From: Puccinellia tenuiflora
Taxonomy: Eukaryota > Streptophyta > Magnoliopsida > Poales > Poaceae
DNA: 64,000 bases
Reading direction: 5' to 3'
Assembly (NCBI GenBank): GCA_012064385.1
Contig: QRDG01000621.1
Span: 62,001 to 126,000 of the forward strand
Shown: one piece after another, positions 1 through 11,176 of the stretch
Position numbering within the stretch: position 1 is the first letter of the stretch
Layout of the letters: each line of letters opens with the position of its first letter
Made by a program: the position numbers and the translations under genes
Notes under the pieces: generated by a model
Databases searched by the model: none
What the model was told of the DNA's origin: nothing
The model's input: the letters and a program-made list of their open reading frames with translations, nothing else

Positions 1-1530
1 CCAAGGGCGACCCGGGAGACCCCTGCCGCCACCGCCTCCAGCCACCCCAGCCCTCCCCCTCCTTGCCGCCGCTGCCGTCGGCATCCGCCGCGGTGGCAGC
101 GGGCCCATGGCCAAAGGTCGCGGGGGGCCCTACGGGGCACCGCTGCATCCTCTTCTCCCCCAGATCCAAATCTTGCTGGCGACTGCGGCCGCCTTGTCCC
201 GTCTCCGGCGGGCTCCCATCCTCTCATTCTAGCTGGCGTCCGCATCTTCTGTCCGTGTCCTTGCCTTCTGAAACCCGTGCCGGAGTTGAGCTCCCTACTC
301 CAGGTCCGGCGGCGCGCGGCTGAAGCCCCCGCCTGTGCCGCCCAGGGTCGTGTCTGCGGACCTCGGTCCAGAACCGGCCCTCTCCGTTGCGCGGGGGTGA
401 GGACCCACCGGCAGCCCTCCACCCCGCTGCGCCGGCAGCCCTGCAGCTCCTCTCTCTCTGGCGAGCTACAACTTCTCTTCCTGGTTAATGTGGTGGAGCT
501 TGCTGCCCCCTCCCAGGCGCACGACGGGTGGCTGTCGTGTTCAAGGTTCGTGTTCCTGGAGAAATCCTTGCTCTGGTTTGTACCAGGGTAGCCACGGCGG
601 CATAGGTGGCGTTGCTATGCCTTGTTGGGGGCGTGGTTTGGGAGAAGCACCACACGTCTGCTGCTTGCTGCGAGGCTGAGTGAAAGCTCCGCGACAACGA
701 TGCCCGAGGGCACCGTTTACCTTGTTTAAGGCATCGTAATTGAACCTCGTGCTGCTTGTCCGGTGGCGGCATTCGGGTTATCTTGGCGCCCTTCGACTTC
801 AACTCTTGTTGGCTGTGCAAGCTTGGCAAAATCCGATGGGGATGGTAGCGACTTTGTTGCGAGCTTCGTGTTGTTGGTGCGGTGTCGGTTGATCAGCCCC
901 TTCGATGGCAAGGTCGCCTCCCCACCTCGCTGAGTGCTTGGGGCTACCCCTTTGGCTGAGCTCGGGGTCAAGGTTTGTGACTCTGGTGGATTCTCAGTCT
1001 TACAATGCCCTTCGATGGCGTTGGTAGGAACTCCTCACAGTTCTGGCACTCTCAGCCGTGCGAACTTCGTGTCTGCATTCGCTCTCTCGGCGGAGTACAA
1101 CCCTCCGGCTATGCCAGCTTCACTCGTTAGTCCCCGTGTACTCCTGGTTCGCCATACTTGTGGGTAGTCGCCATGCAAGCAGGTGGTTGTGCTGCAACCT
1201 GCAATGTCTCGGGATTGTGATGCCCTTCGATGGTGTCGGACGAACTCCTCAAACGCATTGTCATGCCCGTCTCCCTGGTGATGGTCGTCACGCGAGCACG
1301 CCTGATAGTGCTTCTCAAGTGCGCCTGTAACCCACCCCCCGCCCCCATGTTGTGTGTGTATGTTGGTGTGCGTTGTTTTTGGTTTGTCTCCTCTCCGTTC
1401 CTCCGTGTCAAAATCTGGTTCACTTGAACCCATCTTGTAAAAGGCTGCAAAGTCTTATAGGCAAAAAAATTGAATACAAATTCAGGTGGAGGGTTTTCTC
1501 CCTCCCCCAGTGACCATTCAAAAAAAAACA
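1..1530 (+). other. GC-rich possible LINE or retroposed-transcript 3' region
   Basis: This stretch is C/G-rich at the left and becomes T-rich near 1340-1540, where it ends in an A-run (about 1519-1527) just after a CT-rich segment. A GC-rich body, loss of complexity and a short A-tail fit the 3' part of a non-LTR retrotransposon or a retroposed mRNA on the plus strand. Open frames here are short (at most 137 codons), lie in several frames and show no domain I recognise, so I call no protein. A motif close to CCCTTCGATGG recurs near 898, 1009 and 1221. The identity is a guess; a degenerate host gene exon is an alternative. Confidence 0.3.
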
Positions 1531-2171
1531 GCTGCTGCATCCAAGCTATTTGTATTCTGGTTAGGTTGGACGCATACTGACAGACGTTGCATGACTAAAT
1601 CTAGTCTAAGTGAACAAAGGAAAGAATATGGACATAAATTAGAGAAATTTTTTCTCTAAAATCTTTCAGCTATCCCTATATTAGCAAGCAAACAACATTT
1701 CCTCTTTGATTAGAAAATACCAAACAAGATAAAATAACTAAATAGTTACATTCAACCAAGCACAAATATAAGTAAGTGTATTCACTACCTTAAAATGCAA
1801 TTGGGTGCATAAGAGTGGTGATATTGTTTTTCATGTCAATATACAAAATCAGAGACATATAACTGAAACCGTGACGATTAACGGAAGTTGCATTAACGGC
1901 AGCCCTGCTCTAAGATGACACATCTCAGCCAGTAGCCTAATAGGAGAGCTTGATTTTGTTCAAAATCTTAAGAATCGCAAATATTTCTTAACAACTATTG
2001 GACACTGTGTTGGAAACATAGAAGCATAAGAACACATAATGAACTATGGCATGAGCATAAACAACCTCCACTTACAGCGAGGAGACAATATCACATTTAA
2101 TGAAGAAAAGGAAAAGTGTGTACATGTATTATAGGATATCTGTATGCATAACTCCATATTATAGGAAAATC
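1531..2171. other. AT-rich intergenic DNA, nothing recognised
   Basis: No open frame of useful length, no LTR ends and no repeat known to me are visible between the A-tailed segment on the left and the hairpin on the right. Confidence 0.5.
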
Positions 2172-2246
2172 ATATTACCTTCCTATGTTACTCCCCACTA
2201 TGACTTTAGCCTAGTCATAGTGGGGAGTAACATAGGAAGGTAATAT
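2172..2246. repeat. Perfect 34-bp inverted repeat (hairpin)
   Basis: Arms 2172-2205 and 2213-2246 are exact reverse complements separated by a 7-base loop (TTAGCCT). The arm contains GTTACTCCCCACTATGAC, which is also the terminal sequence of the MITE starting in the right arm. The structure is best read as two MITE ends meeting head to head. Confidence 0.85.
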
Positions 2247-2471
2247 ACACATAAAACTAGGCTATGTTACTACCTTCATAGTGGGTAGTAACATATATGT
2301 GGTGTCATGCAAAGCCACATTTAATAAATTGTACACTCATAGTGTCTTGGGATATGTGATGTTACATTAACATATTATGTTACCACCTCTCTTTATTAAT
2401 TACCTGACACGTCACCGTTTTTACCTACATAGCATCTATGTTACTAGTGAAGTTACCCTCACTATGACTAG
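2213..2471. mobile_element. MITE with AGTCATAGTG terminal inverted repeats
   Basis: The left end reads AGTCATAGTGGGGAGTAAC and the right end (about 2452-2471) is its imperfect reverse complement, GTTACCCTCACTATGACT. The roughly 260-bp body has no coding capacity. TA lies at each outer edge, which suits a Tc1/mariner-type TA duplication, but the longer duplication of other superfamilies cannot be excluded. Short MITEs with this kind of GTTACTCCC end are common in grass genomes (recollection, not a search). Confidence 0.6.
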
Positions 2472-2487
2472 TCTAAAGTCGCGTATG

Positions 2488-4255
2488 TGATGGCGGGTGG
2501 TTGAAGTCTCCCTCAACTTCGCCAACAGCACTCTTGATACCCTGAAAGGAATATAATAAATATAAGGGATAGGTTGAGCCTCCAAGTGCAGAGTATGTAG
2601 AAGTGGTAGTTTTTCCCCAAGAAGGTGACTCGAGGGTTTAATATCGAACTCTCGGGGAATCAGTAGTGTGGGTTTTATCTCCTTGTCCTTCTCTAGATTT
2701 CCTGCAAACAAGTAAATTGCTTTGTGCCCTCAACCTCACCAAGTGGTTGTCAAGCACAAGGTGTGAGAATGATATTAAGATAATAATGAATGCAAAACAA
2801 TAAAGAAATATGCAACGGTGGTAAATAAATATGCTAGGATGGTAATAGTGATGATGGATGGTATTTTTGGGGTTTTTATATGTGAATGCAATGAACATAT
2901 GAGATAGAATTAACATGGCTGATTTTAAAATGGCTGAATGTAAAAGATGCTTAAAAGTGGTTGGAAAAGTGTTTCTTATGATTAAAAATGGACCGGGGTT
3001 CATGGTTTCACACATGCACTCTCTCTTTAATATAGTGTGGCAAACAAGTAGACATAGAATTAACATATGAGATTGCAAACAAGTTTAATCATGTTACTAA
3101 TTATATGGGCATCACGTCCTAACATAGAGACCTTTTGATTATTAGTCTCACTTATACTCCACCAAGATGTGAACTAAATCATGCACCTTAGTAATTAAGA
3201 TAACATCAGAGTATAGCTTTAAGATTAATGACATGAAGTTAAAATAAACACATGATGGATCTAGTCTTAGGTAGAGGCAAGTCACTCCTCCTACCCTTCA
3301 ACATGGTATTTTGGTTTATCCTTAGTGAGGCAACAAAGTAAGGTAAACACCCAATGGATCATGATATTCAAGTTGTCAGCTTATCACTTCACCACCCCCG
3401 TTACTCCAACTAATGCACACGTTCCCCCACACATGCTCTCATAAACATGCTTGATCATAACAATGATATAAGAACGGGGTACATAATATGCATCTACTTT
3501 CATAACTGAAATAAACATTGCAATCTCAACATATATTAACTCATAGAAAGATCCACCACAATGGTAATACAACGGTGACCGTAATCATGTTCAGCTCATA
3601 CGGTGCTAACTAATGAAACTCAAGAGAGAGAGAGATACATATGCTACTGCCACAAACCCATAGTCCAGCGGTGGACTACTCCCTCTTCATCATGGAGCCG
3701 GTGGAGATGTCGATGGAGAAGAAGGAGACCTCTCCGGCAGGGCTCTGCCGGAGTTTCCCCCCTCCGATCTTCAGCCTCATGATCTCTGTTTCTGGTTTCT
3801 CTCGTGTGGCGGCTCTCCTCTGGAAAAACATCGGGGGACCTCTTATATAGGCTTTTTTAGGTTATGAGGATGCTTATGGGCGAAGGATCGATGCAAATGG
3901 GGCCACGAGGGCCAATTGGGATGGGCCCACACGGCCTGGTACTGTAGCCGCGTGGGACCCCCCCTTTTGGTCCTCCTGCCTCCGTTCATTGACTTCTTTC
4001 GCTCCTAAATCTTCTCCTTCCAAAATGTTGACCCCCCTAAATTTATAGCTCATTATGACGTTGTTAAGGTCCTGAAACAAATAAAGAAAGAAAAAGGGTT
4101 TTCTGCCTGCGCAGGATTAATTCCATAAAAGGGTAAATCATTATAAATTATCAAAAAATCATTAAATAACAGTAATATACCCCTTATATGATGCAAATAT
4201 GAATGGAATATAACTATTATAGTGCAAAGTTCATGTATGCATTTTAGATGCATCA
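2488..4255 (-). mobile_element. Element K: LTR of a D-type gypsy retrotransposon
   Basis: On the minus strand this starts TGATGCATCTAAAATGC (at 4255) and ends in CATCA (at 2488), matching the LTRs of element D in order and content over 1.77 kb. A rightward PPT in reverse (ACATCCCCAAGATTAAC) abuts 4255, so this is the 3' LTR. A TATA-like CCTATATAAGA lies on the minus strand near 3841-3851. The other LTR is missing: the element is cut at about 4592 by CACTA sequence, so no target-site duplication can be confirmed. Confidence 0.85.
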
Positions 4256-4592
4256 ACATCCCCAAGATTAACTCATGCTCATCCTCGAGTATGAAAGTGA
4301 TAAAACTAACATGAACTTTGCAATATAATCAAAACATAGATATAAAACATGATTGCTACTACTACATAAAATCAAATGATTCATTATTCGAAGAAGTAGC
4401 AATATGCAAACAGTTTATAAAGTGATATCAAGTATTCAATGCAAAGATGATCAATGATAGTTCACAAAGTGCAACATAAAAAGATAGTACTATGGACATT
4501 CTTACTTTTGCATACTTGTGGTCCATAGAGTGTAGATGAAAAGCTGAATATAAAAGGTGGACACTTTGGAAAACATGTATAATTAAGTAGAG
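4256..4592 (-). mobile_element. Element K: remnant of internal region
   Basis: Begins with the PPT in reverse and then follows the 3' noncoding interior of D (compare 32850-33190 on the opposite strand), up to the shared words TAAGTAGAGG. There it stops abruptly at sequence with GTGGCGCA repeats. No protein-coding remnant remains. Confidence 0.75.
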
Positions 4593-4734
4593 GTGCGCCA
4601 CAGAAATATTTCAGTGGCGCACCCAATGTGCCATGCGCCACAGATTTTTTTATTTAAAAAAAGGGCGGCCAGATCTAGATCCAGATCTAGCCGCCGGAAT
4701 TTCATCGGAATTTCGTCGGAGCTCGTCGGAGGCC

Positions 4735-5235
4735 GTGTTGCCGTGGGTGGAGGAGGGGGTCGCCGGAGGTCACCGGAGGTGGAGGTGGAGGTCGCCGGGG
4801 TGGAGGAGGAGGTCGCCGGAGGTGGAGGTGGAGGAGGAGGTCGCCGGGGTGGTGGAGGAGGTCGCCGAAGGTGGAGGTCACCAGGGTGGAGGAGGTCGCC
4901 GGAGGTGGAGGAGGAGGTCGTCGGAGGTGGAGGTCGCCGGGGTTGTGGAGGAGGTCGCCGGGGTGGTGGAGGAGGTCGCCGGAGGTGGAGGTCGCCGGGG
5001 TTGTGGAGGAGGTCGCCAGAGGTGGAGGTCGCCGGGGTTGTGGAGGTGGAGGTGGAGGAGGAGAGAAGATGTGGAGGAGAGGAGAGGAGAGGAGAAGAGA
5101 AGGAGGAGGGAGGAGAAGGGGAGAGGAGAAGTGGAGGAGAAGGGGTGAGGAGAAGTGGAGGAGAGGAGAAGGGGAGAGGAGAAGTGGAGGGACAAGTGGA
5201 GGAGAGAAGGGGAAAAGAGAGGGAGAGAAGGGGGT
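4735..5235. repeat. GGAGGTCGCCGG minisatellite passing into a purine tract
   Basis: About 300 bp of variable repeats of GGAGGTCGCCGGGGTGGTGG-like units are followed by roughly 190 bp that is almost pure G and A on the plus strand (about 5044-5235, GGAGAGGAGA-type repeats). Overlapping open frames on both strands are by-products of this composition. The tract lies between the two blocks of CACTA subterminal repeats and so forms the interior of that element. Confidence 0.85.
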
Positions 5236-5682
5236 GCCAGCGGGATTAAAAATTCGAATCCCGCCCAACATTTCTGTGGCGCATGTGGCCCCATGCGCCA
5301 CATAATTGTCTTTTATATATTTTTGAATTTTTTTGATTTTACAGGAAAATTTCTTCTTTTCAAAATAACTTTTTATTCGTTTTGAATTTTGAGAATCTGA
5401 GAAAAGTCCAACCAGGTAATATTGAACGCATTTTGAGAATCTGAGGGCGGTTCCAAGATTTTCTCTAGTTTTTTTGGCGTATTGAATGCATTTTTTCGAC
5501 ATCGTATGCAAAAGTTATGGCCGTTTTAATATTTTTTCACCTACTTTTGGGAAAAAAGTCAAAATGTGTATTTTAAATTTTTCCTCACAACTAGACCCTA
5601 AACCTTCCCTATATATAAAAGGATTTTTTTTAATTTTTTATCATTTTCTTTCACTTGGTGCAAAACTGAAATGGCGATCCAC

Positions 5683-5704
5683 GGGGGGGGGGGGGGGGGG
5701 GGGG
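5683..5704 (+). repeat. Homopolymer run of 22 G
   Basis: An uninterrupted G run follows CCAC and precedes AGGGAGGG, inside the CACTA segment. Its exact length may be a sequencing or assembly artefact. Confidence 0.8.
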
Positions 5705-5987
5705 AGGGAGGGATCTGTTTTAAACAATTCTGTGGCGTATGGGGCCACATGCGCCACAGAAAATGTGGCTTTCTATGGCGCATGGGTCTAGATGCGCCAC
5801 AGAAAGCCACATTTCTGTGACGCACCTAGACCCATGCGCCACAAAAATCTGTCCCCAGGTGCGCCACAGATATCTAGAATTTAGTGACACACGCCGAGAG
5901 GTGCGCCACAAAAATTTGTTTAGTGGCGCATGCAATACTAGTGCGCCACAGAACAGCATTTCACCTATAGCTAGTTTCCTAGTAGTG

Positions 5988-6157
5988 GTTACAGAATTAG
6001 GGTAGCTCGATGTCCATAGCATATGGTTTTCATGAGCTACTCCAACACCCAAAGCCGCAAGCTCATGAGCTGGCTTGTTACATCCCCTGGGGGCAAACAT
6101 GACATACGCGTCAATGACACTCATCCGAAGTCGAAACTTCATATCACTTAGAAGCAA
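5988..6157 (-). pseudogene. RNase H-like (RVT_3) domain fragment
   Basis: Read on the minus strand, the frame gives CNKPAHELAALG followed by WTSSYPNSV. This resembles the C-terminal end of plant RNase H-type domains found in LINE open frames and in stand-alone RVT_3 proteins (the conserved N-x-x-AH-x-LA segment that carries the last active-site region). About 50 codons remain; the frame runs into the CACTA end at 5987 and no upstream part is recognisable. Probably a relic of a LINE or RNase H pseudogene split by the transposon. Confidence 0.5.
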
Positions 6158-6730
6158 CCCTATGTTTTTGTATGTTAAGGAAGTGTTTGTTATTGTTAGT
6201 ACTAGCTGTTATGTCGCGATGCTACTATAAATGGACATCATTATGTTTTTACAATTAACATCTGTTGCATACAAAATAAAAAGTAGGGACTACTTGCTTT
6301 CTTGATGCAGATGACTATAGAGAATTTTTGGCCGTTTGAACAACTAGATTAGAGATTGTAAAGATGAGCATTAGTGATGAATCTTGTTTTCTGAAACATA
6401 AACCTTGTTATATACTCCGTATATCACAATCATCCCTGTTGCATTATAGGATTAATATGAGAATATGATTATATATGATTTATATCTGGAAAGATAATGT
6501 GTTGCTCCTATTGATCGGAGGAGGCTAGAAGACGGGAGTTGGGAGCAGTGGAGGTGCCATCACCCTCATCTAGTGGGGCGACGGAGGCTGTTCCGACTCA
6601 CCATGACTGTTGATGTCTTTTCTCCTATATACGGCATGGGGCAGGCGACAAGCACCCGAAGATAAATTTGCTCGTGGAATCAACATGTATTTATTGCTGA
6701 TTGGAACAGTTCCCACGGATTGAGCATTAA
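6158..6730. other. Unassigned AT-rich DNA
   Basis: No domain, terminal repeat or LTR border is visible. Short frames (up to 62 codons near 6570-6758) carry no motif. Confidence 0.5.
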
Positions 6731-6981
6731 CATGTCTGAAACTTCTCGACTTTTCCAAACACTTTTGCTACTGTTTTATCCTTTAATTTGCATAATTTGA
6801 ATGGAACTAACCCAAAATAACGTTGTTTTCACCAGAATTCTTTTTGTGTGCATTTTTGTGCAGAAATAAAATGTTCACGAAAAAATCCCAGAACATTCGA
6901 GGAGTCGTTTTGGAACAATCATGCATGGATCCCAAAGGCCACATAGAGGGGGGCCACCAGGTGGCCACACGGACTGGGGCC
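6731..6981 (+). mobile_element. Partial plus-strand gypsy LTR interrupted by element I
   Basis: The text CTTTTCCAAACACTTTTGC, then TTTGCATAATTTGAATGGAA and ACTAACCC..ACGTTGTTTTCA, matches the 5' part of the LTR of abundant Triticeae gypsy families, as I recall them; no alignment was run. The usual TGATACGTC start is missing, and the piece is cut at 6981 by the insertion of element I, whose presumed left target duplication is GGGCC (6977-6981). Confidence 0.45.
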
Positions 6982-8374
6982 TGATGACCCACAAGTGTAG
7001 GGGATCGCAACAGTCTTCGCGGGTAGTATGACCCTAATTTATTGATTCGACACAAGGGGAGCCAAAGAATATTTATAAGCTTTAGCAGTTGAGTTGTCAA
7101 TTCAACCACACCTGAAAAGGATCTCTTTGGAAGCAATTTATCAGTAGTAACAGTAATTTGATGGCAGCAGTAGAACAATAACAGCAGTAATAAAATAAAA
7201 GCAGTAATGGTGACAGCAGAAATATTGATTGTAAACAGCAGGATTAAAAGCACCGTAGGCATAGGGACGGATAGACGGGCGTTGCATGAATAAGATAGCT
7301 CATGAAATAAACATAACTGGGCACGAAGCAAATAAATATAGCATCCAAGTATTAAACAATCATAGGCATGTATTCCTAATTTAGCCGTACGTGCTTGCAA
7401 TAAGAACTTGCACGGCATCTTTTGTCCTGCCATCCGGTTTCAGCCGGGCCAATTAAGGAACAAATGGCAATTAAGGTGTTTCTTTTAATAGAACACCGGA
7501 GCAAAGCATTAACACACAGTGAATACATGTAACCCTCGAGTTACCAACCATTCCCATCGATGTCCCCGTTTCTGTCACTCGGGGTCTCCGGTTCCGGTTG
7601 ACAACAAGTGCATACAACTACTAGATAGGACCCAAACATCAATTATATTCATGAAAACATAATGTGATCAGATATGAATACATGGCACTCGGGTCCAAAG
7701 TGACAAGCATTAAGCATAACTAATTGTACCAATGATGATCAACACAAATAGAGGATACTAGGCATCATGCCCTAACAATTTGGCATCGAATTACATGAGC
7801 AATCTTATTCAATCCCTTACATCCCCTTGCCTACAGCAGGGAACTACTCACACGTGGAGAGAGACATCATGGATGGTTGATGGAGAGGCGTTGGCGGTGA
7901 CGATGGTGGTGATCTCCACTCCGGCAGGGTGCCGGAATAGCGATCCTGGACCCTGAATTTAGGTTTCGGGATGACGGCGGAGCTCCATATTGTTTCTGGG
8001 GAAAGTGGTCTCGCCTTCGACGTTTTTAGGTCAATCGTGACTTATATGCGAAGGAGGGCTGAGAGGCGATGCTCCAGGGGCAGGGGTGACCCCTGGCTGC
8101 GGCCTAGGGCCCACCTGCGGGTGGGACCCGCCCCTGCTCCTGGGGTGGCCCCCTCCGGGTTCTCCTGGCTCCGTTGCTTATTCTTCCCAAAAATACCTTT
8201 TCCAATTTTTCTGGAATTTTCCGCGAACTTTTCAATCCTGCACAAGAGAAAGACACCAAATGCAATTCTGCTAAAAACAACGTCAGTTCGCGTTAGTTCC
8301 AAACAATTTATTAAAAATCAAAGGCAAAACAATAGCAAAGTGTTTGGAAAAGTAGATATGTTTGCGACGTATCA
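6982..8374 (-). mobile_element. Element I: 3' LTR (Athila-like gypsy)
   Basis: On the plus strand it begins TGATGACCCACAAGTG and ends GCGACGTATCA, giving TGATACGTCGC...CATCA in the element's own orientation. Immediately to the right lies the PPT in reverse (ACTCCCCCAAGCTTAGC), which fixes the orientation and shows this is the 3' LTR. Length 1393 bp. The partner 5' LTR is beyond the right edge because F is nested inside I. A long minus frame within it (6807-7433) has no domain and is not a gene. Confidence 0.85.
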
Positions 8375-9446
8375 ACTCCCCCAAGCTTAGCTTATTGCTT
8401 GTCCTCAAGCAATTCAGTTGACAAACTGGGACGCAATGAAAGAAACTTTGACAAACACATTTGCGTCATTTAAAGCATAGAAGTTTAAGCCATGATCAGT
8501 ATTTTAATAAGCACATGAAAGAGGTTGCAAGAACAATAGAACTTAAGCAATCATGAAGACTCATGCAAAGCACACAAAATGCTAACATGTAATAATTTAG
8601 ACATGTAACCAATAGCACCGATGCAATGCTTATAACAAGGTACGGTATAGTGATCTCTCGCTTGCCCCTGTTGTAGAGCAAAACATAAATACCGAGCACC
8701 TCTTGAGATATTAAACAGAGACTAGATGTAAAGTTTTAAGAAATGAGAGAGTATCTCAAACATGCTCCAACCATTAAAACTTTGGGACAAAGCACATTAT
8801 ACCCAGAATGACAGCAATGCTCTATAAGATGGTGCTCAAAGAAGGGTGACGACTCAACATAAATATAGAAGAAAGGCCCTTCGCAGAGGGAAGCAGGGAT
8901 TAATCATGTGCTAGAGCTTTTCAAAGTTTAAATATGAGAGAAAAGGTAGTTTTCAGTAGTGAATGTCTTTGTCAACGAATGGCAGTAATAAACTTAGCAT
9001 AACCCGTATCAAGCAAGCTATAGACTTTCGAGAGCAGTTTCCATTAGGATTTTTTTATTTTGAGCTGACACTCCTCCCCACCTTGTCTTTCACAAACCAT
9101 GGCTCGCCGAATCCACGGGTGCCTGCCAACTTTCCACTGGTCATGGAGGAGTGTCTTTTTATTTTATTTTTTTAAGCTTACGATATTTGGCACCAGCTCT
9201 CTTGTGATTTAAATGAGCACATATTCCATACTCATTGGGTGAATAAGAAAGAAGAACTTGCTTGATATAGGATATACTAAACTTATACCACTTCCTCATG
9301 AGCTAGCAACAGTGTCACAAAAAGGAATGTTTTGAATATTTTAAAGGTAGCACATGATAAATTTACTTGGAATGGCGGTGAAATACCATATATAGGAAGA
9401 TATAGTGGACTCAAATGGAATACTTTGGCTTAAAGAATTTGGATGC
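8375..9446 (-). mobile_element. Element I: 3' noncoding interior, distal part
   Basis: Sequence between the PPT and solo LTR J. It has no protein remnant. It shares several blocks with the equivalent part of element F (24340-25400): a 51-bp nearly identical motif at 8871-8921, and a block around 9298-9446 containing GGTAGCACATGA and ATTTACTTGGAATGGC. This supports the assignment to the same gypsy lineage. Confidence 0.75.
8871..8921. other. 51-bp conserved noncoding motif (copy in I)
   Basis: GAAAGGCCCTTCGCAGAGGG followed by AAGCAGGGATTAATCATGTG and CTAGAGCTTTT matches 24817-24867 in element F at 50 of 51 positions, although the surrounding sequence has diverged. It contains a small hairpin (CCCT..AGGG around TCGCAG). 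Function unknown. Confidence 0.7.
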
Positions 9447-11171
9447 TGATGGCCTTGAACTTAGCTTAGGTTGAGACTCCAAGCGCAGAGTGTATAGTAT
9501 AGGAAAGACGGTTTCCCCACGAGGGGTGACTCGAGGGTTTAATATCAAACTCTCGGGGAATCAGTAGTGAAAGATTTATCTTCTTATCCTTCTCTTGAAA
9601 ACCTACAAAACAAAGTAAATTGTTTTGTGCCCTCAACCTCACCAAATGGTTGTCAAGCACCAGGTGTGAGAATGATATGAAAATATAACAAATGCAAACA
9701 AGAAATAAATATGCAATGATGGTAAATAAATGTGCAAGGATGGTAGAAACAATGATGGATGATATTTTTGGGTTTTGAATTGTGAATGCAAGATATAAAA
9801 GTATTTTTTATTTTCGGATTTTTAAATGGCAGAAAATGGAAAATGGATAAAAGTTGTTGGAAAGGTGTTTCTTATGATTAAAAATGGACTGGGGTTCATG
9901 GTTTCACAAATGCACTCTCTCTTTAATAAAGTGGTAGACAATGGAACACTAGAATTGACATATGAGATTGCAAAAAAAAAGGTTTCATGACAAGTTACTA
10001 ATTATATGGGCATCACGTCCTAACATAGAGATCTTTTGTTTATTAATCTCTCTTATACTCCACCAAGATGTGAATTAAATCTTAACACCTCGGTAATTAA
10101 GATAAATCAGAGTATAGCTTTAATTCTTATGATATGAAGTTAAAATAAGAACATGCTAGATCTAGTCATGGAGAAGTGGCAATGGTCACACCCACGCCTC
10201 CGGTAGCATGGTATTTTCTTTATCCCTAGTGAGACAACAAAGTAAGGTAAAAATACCCAAGTGGATCGCGGAACTTCTCTCACTTTCACCGCACTAGCCA
10301 CCCCCTCATTACTCCAACTAATGCACATGTTCCCCCACACATGCTCTCATAAACATGCTTGATCAAAACAAGTAGACAAGAACGGGGTACATAATATGCA
10401 TCTACTTTCATAACTGAAACAAAACAATTGCAATCTCAAACATATATTAACTCATAAAGAGATCCACCACAAAGGAATTACATAGATGACCGTAATCATA
10501 TTCGGCAGCTCATACGGTGCTAATTAGTGAAGCTCAAAGAGAGGAGAGATACATAAGTTACTTCCACAAACCCATAGCCCAGGGGTGGACTACTCCGTCT
10601 TCATCATGGAGATGGTGGAGATGTCGTTGGGGGAGATGGAGACCACGTCGGCAGCGCTCCGCCAGAATTTCCCCCCTCCAATCTGCAGCTCCAGATCTCT
10701 GTTTCGGTGTTTCTGTGTTTTCGGAGGCCTCCTCTGCGAAAGGCATCGGGAGACTATTTTATAGTCGTTTTTAGGTCAAGACGAAGCTTCTGGAAGAAAG
10801 ATCGACGGCAACGGAGCCACGAGGGCCCAGATGAGTGGTCCCACGCGGCCAAGGAATCTGGCCGGGTGGGCCACCCTCTTTCGGCCTTCGGGCCTCCACT
10901 TTTTTGCCTCCTTCGCTCCTACGCTTTCTTCCTTCCAAAAAATGACCCTCGTAAATTTTCAGGTCAATTGGACGTCGTTTGGGTCCCTGAAACATCAAAA
11001 TATAGAAAATAGGGTTTTCTGCCAGTGCAGGGTTAATTCCAGAAAAATAGGAAAACTGTGAAATCTTCCCAAAATCATTATAAAACAATGATATAACCCT
11101 TATGTGATGCAAATATGATTGAAATATGAGTATTATAATGCAAAGTTCATGTATGCATTTTACATGCATCA
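9447..11171 (-). mobile_element. Solo LTR J (E-type gypsy) with TSD
   Basis: A 1725-bp LTR, TGATGGCC...ATGCATCA on the plus strand, flanked directly by the same five bases, GATGC (9442-9446 and 11172-11176). No PBS or PPT adjoins it and the flanking DNA continues element I on both sides. This is the footprint of an intact insertion reduced by LTR-LTR recombination. Sequence order matches the LTRs of element E, but it lacks the roughly 90-bp PBS-like extension that E carries at its U5 end. Minus frames inside (such as 10771-11178) are LTR noise. Confidence 0.9.
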
Positions 11172-11176
11172 GATGC

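Larger units (their letters stand above)
4593..5987. mobile_element. Truncated CACTA (En/Spm-like) transposon end
   Basis: The right edge reads CCTAGTAGTG on the plus strand, so on the minus strand it begins CACTACTAGGAAAC, the diagnostic CACTA terminus. Next to it, and again at the left of the segment, the core TGCGCCACAGA / TGTGGCGCA is repeated many times in both orientations, typical of CACTA subterminal repeats. No transposase frame is visible and no matching CACTA end occurs at the left, where the sequence passes directly into element K. It is a deletion derivative, or the end of a larger element whose other end was lost. Confidence 0.75.

Noticed and set aside
1..1530. Host protein-coding gene at the left edge
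   Set aside because: Frames are short, in conflicting phases and without domain or convincing splice structure.
4593..5511. Gly/Arg- and Pro-rich frames up to 269 codons
   Set aside because: Produced by the purine minisatellite on one strand and its complement on the other.
5683..5704. G-quadruplex regulatory element
   Set aside because: A single homopolymer inside a transposon relic; length is unreliable and no promoter is near.
6807..7433. 208-codon minus-strand frame
   Set aside because: Spans the border of element I's LTR and the older LTR; hydrophobic low complexity, no domain.
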